Shown: positions 24,655 through 32,982, counted from the stretch's first letter. The stretch is 64,000 nucleotides of DNA from Exiguobacterium acetylicum (GCF_022170825.1 NZ_CP081878.1:2935001-2999000), one strand, 5' to 3'. Notes: generated by a model from the letters alone, not told the origin. Made by a program: numbers and translations.

Positions 24655-26087
24655 AAAGTGCTTCTCGCTTTGAAAAAGTCGCAGCACGCGCCTGGAACTT
24701 ACTCAATGAAGGAAAACCCTTCACACCCATTTTTACGATCGGCGTCTTCTTGACGTACGCCTTATGGACGCAGATGCCACTCGCAGAAGCTGGTCTTGGT
24801 TTCATCGTGACGCTTCCTTTATTTATCTTGCTTTGGCGTTATGACTTTCCGTTATTTTTACGAAATTACCTTTGGATCCCGGTTATCGTTTGGCTGTTCC
24901 TTCGCGGTACGAATGCTGATTATTTGCCTTTATTCGCCTATGGTGCGGGTCTCTATTTCTTCTTCACGATCTTTTTCTGGGGAACGATCTACTATCATCT
25001 CCGAATCGGAACACGCTGGACGAACTTCACGCGTTTTTGGAAACTCGTTCTAAAAAATAGTGATTCAACGAGCGGTAACGCACAAGAGCAGCTCCCGAAA
25101 GTTGCCCTATTGCTTATGTACTGGTGGACAGCAAGTGACGCTTCGTCGCTCGACATGACGTTCGTCTGGTTTCCGATTGGTCTATTCATCTTTGCTTGGA
25201 TTTTGCATCATTATCTCTTTGACTGGAAACCGAAGTTGCCCGAGGCAATGACGGTCGATGCTGATCTTCCGACTTCAGAAAAAGTGTACGTCCTGATCGT
25301 CGACGGGATGCGCAAAGATCGCTACATGGCAGCAAACACACCGTTCCTCGAACGATTGCGTCAGGAAGGAACGGAATATACGAACATGGAAACCGTCTAC
25401 CCTGCCCGGACCGTCGTCTGCTTCAGCTCGATGTTCACAGGTGCTCGACCGGAAGATCACGGTATTCATTCGAACATGGTTTGGAACACGACAGGCGTCA
25501 AAACAGACACTGTCTTCGATCGTCTTCGTGCCGTCGATAAATCCGGGAAGATTCTCGGTATCGCCCATCTCGTCGATGCGTTCGGTTCAACCGACGTACG
25601 GACCGTCACAGCAGTCATGCATAACGATGTTGCTGACCGAAATATCGTGGAACGTGCCAAACAAATCGTCCACGAAGAAGACCCTGATCTGCTCGCAATC
25701 CAGTTGATCGGAACGGACCAAACGGGACACAGTCGGGGAACACTCTATTCCGAGTATGTTCAAAAAATAGAAGAAGCAGATGCGCTCCTTGCTGAGTTTT
25801 GTGAAGAACTCGATCGTCTCGGTAAACTCGATGATGCAACACTCATCGTCATGGCGGATCATGGTCAAGCGGACGGAATCGGTGGACACGGTCACTTAGA
25901 TGAGGGCGAACGATTCGTTCCCTTCTGGATGTATGGCAAGAATGTGCACGCCGGTCTAAAAGTCGATACGCACCGCCATATCTTGTCACTCGGACCAACG
26001 ATCACAAAAGTACTAGGGGCAGACATCCCGCACGATAGCCGTGGCGTCTTGTTGACGGAAGCGTTCAAGGAGGCGACATCTAAATGA
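24651..26087 (+). CDS. Membrane alkaline-phosphatase-superfamily phosphodiesterase
   Basis: A 478-residue protein with an N-terminal membrane region of about five segments (to residue ~195) and a C-terminal type I phosphodiesterase/nucleotide-pyrophosphatase domain. The two-metal site is intact: Asp in 'LIVDGMRKDRY', the Thr nucleophile near 254 in 'YPARTVVCF', 'LIGTDQTGHSRG', 'VMADHGQADGIGGHGH'. It could act as a phosphodiesterase or as a phosphoalcohol transferase on lipids. It overlaps the genes on both sides by ATGA. The membrane-fused architecture is unusual for this catalytic family. Confidence 0.85.
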   Translation: MKSASRFEKVAARAWNLLNEGKPFTPIFTIGVFLTYALWTQMPLAEAGLGFIVTLPLFILLWRYDFPLFLRNYLWIPVIVWLFLRGTNADYLPLFAYGAGLYFFFTIFFWGTIYYHLRIGTRWTNFTRFWKLVLKNSDSTSGNAQEQLPKVALLLMYWWTASDASSLDMTFVWFPIGLFIFAWILHHYLFDWKPKLPEAMTVDADLPTSEKVYVLIVDGMRKDRYMAANTPFLERLRQEGTEYTNMETVYPARTVVCFSSMFTGARPEDHGIHSNMVWNTTGVKTDTVFDRLRAVDKSGKILGIAHLVDAFGSTDVRTVTAVMHNDVADRNIVERAKQIVHEEDPDLLAIQLIGTDQTGHSRGTLYSEYVQKIEEADALLAEFCEELDRLGKLDDATLIVMADHGQADGIGGHGHLDEGERFVPFWMYGKNVHAGLKVDTHRHILSLGPTITKVLGADIPHDSRGVLLTEAFKEATSK

Positions 26088-26812
26088 AGATCATCGTCTT
26101 TTTACCGGCACACAATGAAGAAGTGTCGCTACCGCTCGTCTTGAAACGAATTCCCGATATGATTGACGGTATACCAGTCGAGACCCTCGTCATCGACGAC
26201 GGTTCGACGGATGCAACGAGTGCGATCGCACGCCAACACGGTGCACATGTCTATCGGTTCGAGCAGAATCAAGGTCTCGGCGCTGCTGTCCGCGAAGGAC
26301 TCCGCCAATCGCACGAACTCGGAGCTGATGTTGCCGTCATGATCGATGCCGATAATGAGTACCCTGCTGATCAAATCCCGGATATCGTTCGACCAATCCT
26401 AAACGATCAAGCCGATTACGTGTTCGGTTCTCGTTTCCTCGGTACCGTTGACGGGATGCGACTCTATCGCTATATTGGCAATCATGTCTTCACATGGTTA
26501 CAGTGTCTATTGCTGAAACGCAGAATTCATGACGGTCAAAGTGGGATGCGGGCGTTTTCACGCGCAGCGTGTCACCATGCTGAGATTATTCATGATTATA
26601 ACTATGCACAAGTATTGACCCTCAATCTCGTTCGAAAAGGGTTCCGCCTTCACGAAGTCCCGATTCGTTATCGAGTCCGAGAAGCCGGAAAGTCCTTTAT
26701 CCGTTTGAATTATGTCCAACGTGTTCTCCCGGCGATTTACCGGGAGTGGCGACGTCCTATCACTCAACTCAGCGTCGAAGAACGCACTGAACGAAAGGAG
26801 CATCTCGGATGA
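26084..26812 (+). CDS. GT2 glycosyltransferase, polyprenyl-phosphate sugar synthase-like
   Basis: A 242-residue GT-A-fold family 2 glycosyltransferase of the DPM1 type without C-terminal membrane spans. Motifs in order: 'LPAHNEEVSLPLVL', 'VIDDGSTDAT', 'QGLGAAVREGL', the metal-binding 'MIDADNEYP', and 'DGQSGMRAFS'. Relatives move a sugar from a nucleotide donor to polyprenyl phosphate (dolichyl-phosphate mannose synthase; RgtE for galacturonate). Its position between the epimerase and a GT-C transferase supports that role. Overlaps of four bases with both neighbours. Confidence 0.9.
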   Translation: MKIIVFLPAHNEEVSLPLVLKRIPDMIDGIPVETLVIDDGSTDATSAIARQHGAHVYRFEQNQGLGAAVREGLRQSHELGADVAVMIDADNEYPADQIPDIVRPILNDQADYVFGSRFLGTVDGMRLYRYIGNHVFTWLQCLLLKRRIHDGQSGMRAFSRAACHHAEIIHDYNYAQVLTLNLVRKGFRLHEVPIRYRVREAGKSFIRLNYVQRVLPAIYREWRRPITQLSVEERTERKEHLG

Positions 26813-27543
26813 AACGCCTTCTTTTGCTACCGCTACTCTTGCTCTCCCTTTTCGTAGGTAGCCCTTCTGTCTCCGCTTATAGTTACGGAGACCCCGGAAA
26901 GGAAGCTTTTGCGGAAGCGTACAAACAATTTGAAGAACAGCTCGATGCTAAAGATTACGCGCTTGCGAAAGAAACACTTGCCGCCTATGATAAAGAGTTC
27001 AAACTGTATTTCCCTGAAGCGAAAGCGAAGATCGACACGGCTCTTGAACAAGAAGATGCCGAGGCTGCTAAACAAGCATACCGCGTCGCTCTTCGCCAAA
27101 ATATCGAACGCCGCCTGCACTTTGCTGAAGAGCAGTTCGAAGATTTCGGGCAAGCGAAACTCTTACTCGCGAAAGCTCGTGGCACGTATGATGTGCTCGC
27201 ACCATACGTCAAGGAAAGCAAGGATGCAAAGACATCCGATGATGTGTATACTGCATTTGATGAATCATTAAAGGCACTCGGAAATCCTGGACTGTTTGGT
27301 GTCGGGAAAAAAGCGAGTGATGAAGAATCCTTCAAGAAAAACATTACGATGATCGAAGATACATTAACACCGCTCTTCGTCCTGCCGGGTGAAGAAAAAA
27401 CAGGCGTCTTTACGGAAGAGGACTCTTTCCTCGGTCAAACGTTCGGAACAGACGCGATCTGGAAGCTGATTGCGCTCGGACTTGTCGTCGTACTCATCGT
27501 CATCGTCGTCATCGGTCAATGGAAGAAGAAACGTCGCTCATAA
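26809..27543 (+). CDS. FTR1-associated helical membrane-anchored protein
   Basis: A 244-residue protein with a cleavable signal peptide (to about residue 23), a mainly helical extracellular part, and one C-terminal membrane segment followed by KKKRR. Sequence such as 'QFEEQLDAKDYALAKETLAAYDKEFKLYFPEAKAK' resembles the extracellular N-terminal domain that is fused to FTR1 in YwbL/EfeU of B. subtilis. Here it would be a separate gene directly before the permease. It probably handles iron before transport. The family match is from pattern only. Confidence 0.75.
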   Translation: MKRLLLLPLLLLSLFVGSPSVSAYSYGDPGKEAFAEAYKQFEEQLDAKDYALAKETLAAYDKEFKLYFPEAKAKIDTALEQEDAEAAKQAYRVALRQNIERRLHFAEEQFEDFGQAKLLLAKARGTYDVLAPYVKESKDAKTSDDVYTAFDESLKALGNPGLFGVGKKASDEESFKKNITMIEDTLTPLFVLPGEEKTGVFTEEDSFLGQTFGTDAIWKLIALGLVVVLIVIVVIGQWKKKRRS

Positions 27544-27555
27544 GGAGGAAGACAG

Positions 27556-28473
27556 ATGGATTTTCAAGCGTTTTTGATTACGCTTCGGGAGTGTCTCGAG
27601 GCTGTTCTGATCGTCGGTTTGATCTTAGGTTATCTCGATCGATTGAACGCCCCGCAATATAAGAAATGGGTCTATGCCGGTGTTGGACTAGCGCTTCTTG
27701 CCAGTCTCGGTGTCGCGTTCTTGTTCCAAGTCGTCTTCACGAGCTTTGCAAGCTTCGGAAGTGATACGTATCTTCGTCTCGGTATCATGATGGTCTCTGT
27801 CCTTCTCTTGACGCACATGGTGCTGTGGATGGGTAAGGAAGCGAAAGAGAATCAAAAAGCTTCCCAAGCGAAAGTCGCCGCTGCTGTCTCAACAGGTAGT
27901 GCGATTACGATGATCATCCACTCGTTTCTCGTCATCGTTCGAGAAGGAATCGAAACAGTCTTTTTCTTCGCTGCCATCTCAGGTGGGGAAATCGAGAAAG
28001 TCCTGACAAGTTACGGTGCGGTTTCCGGTCTCTTACTCGCGTTGATTTTCGGATACTTATTCGTCTCAGGATCAATGAAAATCCCAGTCAAACGCTTCTT
28101 CCAAGTGACCGGTGTACTGATCCTATTCATCGCTGCAGGCATGCTCGTCCAAACGATTGGACGATTCCAAGATCTTGGTTTGCTCGGTAGTCTCCTGATG
28201 AATGCTGACGGCACTCCAGCTGCTGTCTATAACATCGTCGGCTTCATGCCGGAGCATTACATCGATCAGGTACAATACCTGCGCGATACCGGCAATTCGA
28301 CGTTGATCAGTGGACAAATCGGAACGTTCATGGGCGCGATGTTCGGATATAGTCATAATCCATCTCTTGAACAAGTCGTCGCTTGGTGGGGCTACTTCGC
28401 CTTTGCTGGTTGGATGTTACTCCGCCAAAACAAACCATCGAAGTCATCGAAGTCCTTACAGGAGGTTTCTTGA
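27556..28473 (+). CDS. FTR1-family iron permease
   Basis: A 305-residue, seven-segment permease of the oxidase-dependent iron transporter family (FTR1/EfeU). Two REXXE iron-binding motifs are present: R-E-C-L-E at residues 11-15 and R-E-G-I-E near 129-133. Without the N-terminal extracellular domain of YwbL, it relies on the partner encoded 12 bases upstream. AGGAGG precedes the ATG. It should import iron when Fur repression is lifted. Confidence 0.95.
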   Translation: MDFQAFLITLRECLEAVLIVGLILGYLDRLNAPQYKKWVYAGVGLALLASLGVAFLFQVVFTSFASFGSDTYLRLGIMMVSVLLLTHMVLWMGKEAKENQKASQAKVAAAVSTGSAITMIIHSFLVIVREGIETVFFFAAISGGEIEKVLTSYGAVSGLLLALIFGYLFVSGSMKIPVKRFFQVTGVLILFIAAGMLVQTIGRFQDLGLLGSLLMNADGTPAAVYNIVGFMPEHYIDQVQYLRDTGNSTLISGQIGTFMGAMFGYSHNPSLEQVVAWWGYFAFAGWMLLRQNKPSKSSKSLQEVS

Positions 28474-29849
28474 CCGTTCGAAGCGATCGTTCACGTCCGC
28501 GTGGACGATCGCTTTTTTGGATCACCCTTCTGTTCATCGGTGGCTGGATCGGTTTACGGATTTTGTATGTCAGTCCGTTCATCGCGAGCTACGATATCGC
28601 GAACTTTACGCTAGCTGTGACCGATTATGATTTAGCAGATTTACGCCCGCACTTCCCGGGCTATCCATTCTTCATTTTATTGGCGAATCTTTTTCTTCCA
28701 CTGACGACAGCTATCAAAGCGCTCGGTCTCGTTTCTACACTTGGACTAGCAAGTGCCCTGTTGCCACTCTACTCGCTCTTTCGTCGTCATGCCTATGATA
28801 CGACTCGGTTGATTGCTGCCTTTACCGTTCTCTCTACTGCCTCACTCGTTACGTTCGCTGCGACAGGGATGTCGGATGGACTCGCCCTTGGATTACTCGT
28901 CTGGTACGGCTGGAGCATCGAACGCGCACGGCATAAGATTCGCCGCTGGCTCCCGTATCTCTTATTCGGTTTACTGATGGCGACGCGCTTGTCCTATGCG
29001 CCGTTTGGTTTCATGCTCCTCGTCCTACTGTGGCAAGTGCGAAAGGATTATTGGCAACTCTTATCCGAGTGTGCGCTGCTTCTACTTGCACAACTCGCTT
29101 GGTTGCTCCCGGTCGCCTTCTCCGTTGGCGGTCCTTACTCGTTTCTTCAGCTCTCGCTTCGCTTCGTCAGTGGTCATTTTTCCGACTGGGGTGGTTCTGC
29201 TCAGACTGATGACGCCTCGTTTTTCCAACGATTCGTCAAGACGCTTCAGCAACTCGTCTGGCATGGCATCGGCTATGGCACGTGGATTGGGTTGGTGTCC
29301 GGGATGATGCTGTTCTTACGCAAACGTTGGACGATCGATCTCGCTTGGGGGACGACGGCTGGACTCTATTTCATCTGGGTTTGGCTCGGACAAAATATTG
29401 ATAAGCCCCGTCATGTCTTACCGCTCGTGCTCCTGTTTCTCGTCTGGTCGATCCGTCAGCTTCCGTTACGAATGTACCTGCCGTTTTTAGTCGTTCAGTT
29501 AACAATCGGTAGTTTAGCGTTGAACGAACAAGCAACGCGTCCGCCAGCAACGATTGAACTAGCGCGTTACGTGACGACCCTTTCACCAGGAGCAACCGTC
29601 TTCACGGATGAGGAAGCTCGCCAATTCGAGTCTGAACGACCAAATGCTTCAATCGTTCCGATCGGTTCCGTCAGTAAATGGAATGCAGAACCAAAATCCG
29701 ACCAGAGTTACGTAACTGGTCGATTACTCGAGCGTCTTTATGCTCAAGGTGTTCGACCTAAAGTCAAACAGGTCGTCCGCTTTACGAGTGATTCCCGATA
29801 CGAACCGGAAGATGCAAAAGCGAGGCTATATCAGTTAATAGCACCTTGA
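28470..29849 (+). CDS. GT-C membrane glycosyltransferase
   Basis: A 459-residue protein with about ten membrane segments. The first extracellular loop carries acidic residues and the pattern 'SYDIANFTLAVTDYDLADL' then 'PHFPGYPFF', typical of GT-C enzymes (PMT/GT39, RgtA/ArnT-like) that use polyprenyl-phosphate sugars outside the membrane. The start is a TTG at 28470 that overlaps the FTR1 stop, with AGGAGG just upstream, so translation is coupled. It would be the final transferase of the operon's glycosylation pathway. The acceptor (lipid, polymer or the lipoprotein) is unknown. Confidence 0.82.
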   Translation: MTVRSDRSRPRGRSLFWITLLFIGGWIGLRILYVSPFIASYDIANFTLAVTDYDLADLRPHFPGYPFFILLANLFLPLTTAIKALGLVSTLGLASALLPLYSLFRRHAYDTTRLIAAFTVLSTASLVTFAATGMSDGLALGLLVWYGWSIERARHKIRRWLPYLLFGLLMATRLSYAPFGFMLLVLLWQVRKDYWQLLSECALLLLAQLAWLLPVAFSVGGPYSFLQLSLRFVSGHFSDWGGSAQTDDASFFQRFVKTLQQLVWHGIGYGTWIGLVSGMMLFLRKRWTIDLAWGTTAGLYFIWVWLGQNIDKPRHVLPLVLLFLVWSIRQLPLRMYLPFLVVQLTIGSLALNEQATRPPATIELARYVTTLSPGATVFTDEEARQFESERPNASIVPIGSVSKWNAEPKSDQSYVTGRLLERLYAQGVRPKVKQVVRFTSDSRYEPEDAKARLYQLIAP

Positions 29850-29870
29850 TTGCATCACTATATACAAACG

Positions 29871-29922
29871 AAAAACCATGTCGACTCCCGAATGACTCCG
29901 GGGAAATCGACATGGTTCTTTT
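29871..29922. terminator. Terminator ending the iron/glycosylation operon
   Basis: AACCATGTCGA/TCGACATGGTT arms with an inner CTCCCG/CGGGGA hairpin, then T4. It can serve both strands. Confidence 0.8.
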
Positions 29923-30487
29923 ATTTCTGAGTATCATAACGACGTTCCATATAATCAAAGGTGCCACCGCTGATTTCGATTGTTCTTACCGGTTCGAAGC
30001 CGAGACGGCGATACAGTCGCTGCGCTCCTCCGTTCGTTTGATCAGCGTTTAAGGTGAATGCTTGTAGTCCTCGTTTTTCTCCTTCTTCCGCTGCTGCCTG
30101 CAACAATTCCGTTCCAATTCCTTTACCACCATGACGCGCGTCAACAGATAGTGTATCCAAGTAATAGACCGGTCCCTCCGTCTCGACGTCGATCTGGACA
30201 TCTTGCCCCGTCCACAGTTTCAATTGTTCTTTAATTGGTTCGTCGAGTTGTTTCGCTTCTGTCCCAGCATACGCAATCACGATGCCCGCTACTTCACCCT
30301 CGATGATTTTCACGAGGATATTTTCATGACTGAGTCGGTTTCCGGTTTGGGAAACGAAATAGGCGAGTCTTTCTAGAACCTCTTCTTTTTCCGTCGTCCC
30401 CGTCAGCGTCTCAGCGATTTCATGAATCGCTTGTTCAATTAAGGGAGCAATCTGTTTTGCTTCTGAAGCATCTGCTTGTCGAATCAT
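29921..30487 (-). CDS. GNAT-family N-acetyltransferase
   Basis: A 188-residue acetyl-CoA-dependent transferase. The acetyl-CoA pyrophosphate-binding motif is 'ARHGGKGIGTELLQAA' in 'YYLDTLSVDARHGGKGIG', followed by 'LNADQTNGGAQRLYRRLGF'. The N-terminal 'MIRQADASEAKQIAPLI' is typical. Substrate is unknown. It ends at the operon terminator and starts about 100 bases after the YitT gene's terminator. Confidence 0.88.
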   Translation of the reverse strand: MIRQADASEAKQIAPLIEQAIHEIAETLTGTTEKEEVLERLAYFVSQTGNRLSHENILVKIIEGEVAGIVIAYAGTEAKQLDEPIKEQLKLWTGQDVQIDVETEGPVYYLDTLSVDARHGGKGIGTELLQAAAEEGEKRGLQAFTLNADQTNGGAQRLYRRLGFEPVRTIEISGGTFDYMERRYDTQK

Positions 30488-30530
30488 ATCGTTATTCTCC
30501 TTTGAACTTATTTTCTAATCAATGAACCTG

Positions 30531-30561
30531 AAAAATCGGACTCGACAATGTCGAATCCGAT
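30531..30561. terminator. Terminator of the YitT-family gene
   Basis: ATCGGA-TCGAC/GTCGA-TCCGAT with one mismatch, followed on the minus strand by T5. Confidence 0.65.
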
Positions 30562-30589
30562 ACTTAATTTTTTTAGACTTCCATTTGTT

Positions 30590-31207
30590 TTACTGCGTGA
30601 CTTTTTGCGCGACAGGTACCGGTACGATAACAGGTTCCCGTGTCATGACAGCAACGACACGACCGGCAATCGCTACGGCCAGTAACGTGTATAACGTCAA
30701 GCTAAGTGGCAGATAAACAAGTGAAATGACTAACACGATGGCGTCGAGTCCGAACAAAATCGTCCCGATCGATAGACCTGTCAGTTTACTGAGTCCCATC
30801 GACAGTAGATCGTCTCCACCTGTCGCTGCTCCACTTTTCAAAACAAGTCCGAGACCATATCCGGTCACGATTCCGCTAGCGATTGCTGCGATGAGTGTCG
30901 CTGGCCAAGCTTGTTCTGGAAAGTGGAACAAATCGAGTCGATGCCACATCTCGTAAAAGAGTGATAACGCACCTGCTGAAAGTAACGCTTCACTGACGAA
31001 GCGCTTGCCTTTGAAGTACAAGGCACCAATGAAGAATGGAATATCAAGCACAATCATCGAGATTGAAGGATTGATATCAAAAAAGTATCGACCGAGCAGC
31101 GATAATCCAATAAAGCCGCCTTCTGCTAATCCGAACTGTTCATTCAATGTGTAGTAACCGAACGCCATAATCAGCGTTCCGGTTAAGATGGTTGCGATTC
31201 GTTTCAT
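30590..31207 (-). CDS. YitT-family membrane protein
   Basis: A 205-residue integral membrane protein with five to six hydrophobic segments. 'FGLAEGGFIGLSLLGRYFF', 'SGIVTGYGLGLVLKSGAATGGDDLLSM' (split over ~115-141) and 'GTILFGLDAIVLVI' fit the YitT/DUF161 family. It lacks the C-terminal DUF2179 domain of longer members. Function is unknown; a transport role is suspected. Its ribosome site lies in the arm of a hairpin, and a long structured leader precedes it. Confidence 0.82.
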   Translation of the reverse strand: MKRIATILTGTLIMAFGYYTLNEQFGLAEGGFIGLSLLGRYFFDINPSISMIVLDIPFFIGALYFKGKRFVSEALLSAGALSLFYEMWHRLDLFHFPEQAWPATLIAAIASGIVTGYGLGLVLKSGAATGGDDLLSMGLSKLTGLSIGTILFGLDAIVLVISLVYLPLSLTLYTLLAVAIAGRVVAVMTREPVIVPVPVAQKVTQ

Positions 31208-31218
31208 GTTTTATTGTC

Positions 31219-31397
31219 CTCTCCCGTTTACATCGTGGGAGAGGTTTTATACGTCCCGTTTGGGTATTCATCTATTTTCGCTCTCCCTGATTTTTATAAG
31301 CCATTACCGTCTTGTTCGTTTTGACCGGTACTGCTAAAAATCAGGTAAGCTAAATAGATGATTGGTCCTCTCGGTATCCATCGGTTTCCACCCCTTC
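31219..31397 (-). promoter_or_regulatory. Structured 5' leader of yitT, candidate riboswitch
   Basis: Three nested helices are seen on the minus-strand RNA. P1 pairs 31352-31360 with 31269-31277 (9 perfect pairs). P2 pairs 31335-31345 with 31286-31296 (11 perfect pairs). P3 pairs TACCG-type arms at 31326-31330 and 31305-31309. A separate hairpin, CCTCTCCC/GGGAGAGG (31238-31245 with 31219-31226), buries the likely ribosome site, which ends 11 bases before the ATG. A GGGT/ACCC pairing may close the whole. I cannot match it to a named riboswitch class. This leader fills most of the 411-base gap between yitT and nox. Confidence 0.6.
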
Positions 31398-31414
31398 ATT
31401 AAAAATCTATTTTC

Positions 31415-31420
31415 ATTATA
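31415..31420 (-). promoter_or_regulatory. -10 box before the yitT leader
   Basis: A perfect TATAAT on the minus strand about 210 bases before yitT. The -35 (GTTTTA at 17 bases) is weak. Confidence 0.45.
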
Positions 31421-31543
31421 ACCCGAATTTCAGTAACTAAAACAGTTTTACGCATTCTTCACATAATCCAAACAGTTTTGCTCACTCATTCACAATTTAG
31501 ACAAGGTTATGCTCAACATTGAACAAACTACTTGAAAACAACC

Positions 31544-31561
31544 TTGTGAAGGATTACACTA
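31544..31561 (+). promoter_or_regulatory. Rex-like operator before nox
   Basis: TTGTGAA, 4 bases, TACACTA. It differs from the Rex consensus (TTGTGAA-N4-TTCACAA) at two positions. It overlaps the probable -35 region. Further upstream (31437-31500) two copies of an AACAGTTTT block lie about 36 bases apart. Confidence 0.45.
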
Positions 31562-31576
31562 AGTATATCAAATGAA

Positions 31577-31592
31577 TGTGATATTTATCACA
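31577..31592 (+). promoter_or_regulatory. CRP/FNR-family operator before nox
   Basis: TGTGATATTTATCACA, a perfect TGTGA-N6-TCACA site with arms TGTGATA/TATCACA. It lies 27 bases before the nox start codon, probably near the transcription start. Confidence 0.65.
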
Positions 31593-31618
31593 AACAAAAC
31601 ACAAAGGAGACTTTACCC

Positions 31619-32968
31619 ATGAAAGTAGCAGTCATCGGATGTACACACGCAGGAACAGCAGCAGTCAAAGAACTCGCTTCACAACAAGATGTCGAGATCA
31701 CCGTTTATGAGCGGAATGACAATGTATCGTTTCTCTCTTGTGGGATCGCACTTCACGTCGGTGGTGTCGTCAAACATGCGGAATCGCTATTCTACTCGTC
31801 ACCAAGTGAACTTGCTGAACTCGGAGCAGAGATGCGCCTAAAACATGATGTACTTGAAATCGATAGTGAACGTCAAACGATCGTTGCGAAAAACCTCATG
31901 ACTGGTGAAGTCGTTCACGATACGTACGATAAACTCATCATGACAACAGGATCATGGCCAATCATTCCGATGCTTCCTGGCATTGAGTTGAATCAGATCG
32001 AGCTCTGTAAAAACTATCATCACGCCCAAACGATCATTGAAAAAGCGACAGATGCAGAGCGCATCACAGTCGTTGGTGCAGGCTATATCGGTGCTGAACT
32101 GGTTGAAGCGTTTGAAGCATACGGAAAAGACGTCACGTTCATCGATAGCGCGGATCGCATTCTCAACAAATACCTCGACCGCTCGTTCACTGACGTCATT
32201 GAACAGGAATTAACAGATCGCGGCATTCGTCTCGAACTCGGACAAACCGTCCAAAGCTTCAAAGGAGAAAACGGTGCTGTCACACACGTCGTCACGGACA
32301 AAGGAACGTTCGAAACAGACCTCGTCATTCTTTGTGTCGGTTTCCGTCCAAGTACGGAACTCCTAAAAGGACAGGTCGATATGCTACCGAACGGCGCGAT
32401 CATCGTTGACGATTATATGCGGACGAGCAACCCGAACATCTTTGCTGCTGGTGACAGCTGTGCCGTCTATTACAACCCAGCTCGGACACATGCCTATATT
32501 CCACTTGCAACAAATGCTGTCCGGATGGGTACGCTCATCGGAAAAAACTTACGCGCACCTAAAATTCGTTACCAAGGAACACAAGGCACATCCGGTCTTC
32601 GCTTATATGACTTAAACATCGCGTCGACTGGTTTGACAGAAGAAGCAGCACCATTGTTCGGACTTGAAGTGAGCAGCACGACAGTTACGGATGCGTATCG
32701 CCCAGAGTTCATGCCAACAGCAGAAGACGTCCAATTAAAACTCGTCTTTGAGACAGCAACACATCGTGTCGTCGGTGCACAAATCATCTCTAAAGTCGAT
32801 TTGACACAGGCGATGAATACACTGTCTGTCGCGATTCAAAATGACATGACACTTGAAGAACTCGCTTTCGTCGATTTCTTCTTCCAACCGCACTACAACA
32901 AACCGTGGAACTTGCTGAACCAAGCAGCTCTGCAAGCAATGAACGAACGCCAATCAGCTCGCGTCTAA
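31619..32968 (+). CDS. nox: H2O-forming NADH oxidase
   Basis: A 449-residue flavoprotein disulfide reductase. The N-terminal FAD motif is 'VIGCTHAGTAAVKEL', the redox cysteine is residue 41 in 'VSFLSCGIALHVGG', the NADH motif is 'ITVVGAGYIGAELVEAFE', and the C-terminus 'FVDFFFQPHYNKPWNLLNQAAL' matches streptococcal-type Nox closely. It reduces oxygen to water with NADH and so regenerates NAD+ and lowers oxygen stress. CoA-disulfide reductase is the main alternative. Rex-like and FNR-like sites upstream fit redox control. Confidence 0.88.
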   Translation: MKVAVIGCTHAGTAAVKELASQQDVEITVYERNDNVSFLSCGIALHVGGVVKHAESLFYSSPSELAELGAEMRLKHDVLEIDSERQTIVAKNLMTGEVVHDTYDKLIMTTGSWPIIPMLPGIELNQIELCKNYHHAQTIIEKATDAERITVVGAGYIGAELVEAFEAYGKDVTFIDSADRILNKYLDRSFTDVIEQELTDRGIRLELGQTVQSFKGENGAVTHVVTDKGTFETDLVILCVGFRPSTELLKGQVDMLPNGAIIVDDYMRTSNPNIFAAGDSCAVYYNPARTHAYIPLATNAVRMGTLIGKNLRAPKIRYQGTQGTSGLRLYDLNIASTGLTEEAAPLFGLEVSSTTVTDAYRPEFMPTAEDVQLKLVFETATHRVVGAQIISKVDLTQAMNTLSVAIQNDMTLEELAFVDFFFQPHYNKPWNLLNQAALQAMNERQSARV

Positions 32969-32982
32969 ATGCATCAGATCAC

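Noticed and set aside
31380-31400. T-box core in the yitT leader (GGGGTGGAAACCG)
   Set aside because: The sequence is only partly T-box-like and lies at the 5' end of the leader, with no Stem I before it and no terminator after it.
31501-31547. Inverted repeat ACAAGGTT/AACCTTGT as a terminator
   Set aside because: The loop is 31 bases and no T-run follows; it overlaps the operator region of nox.
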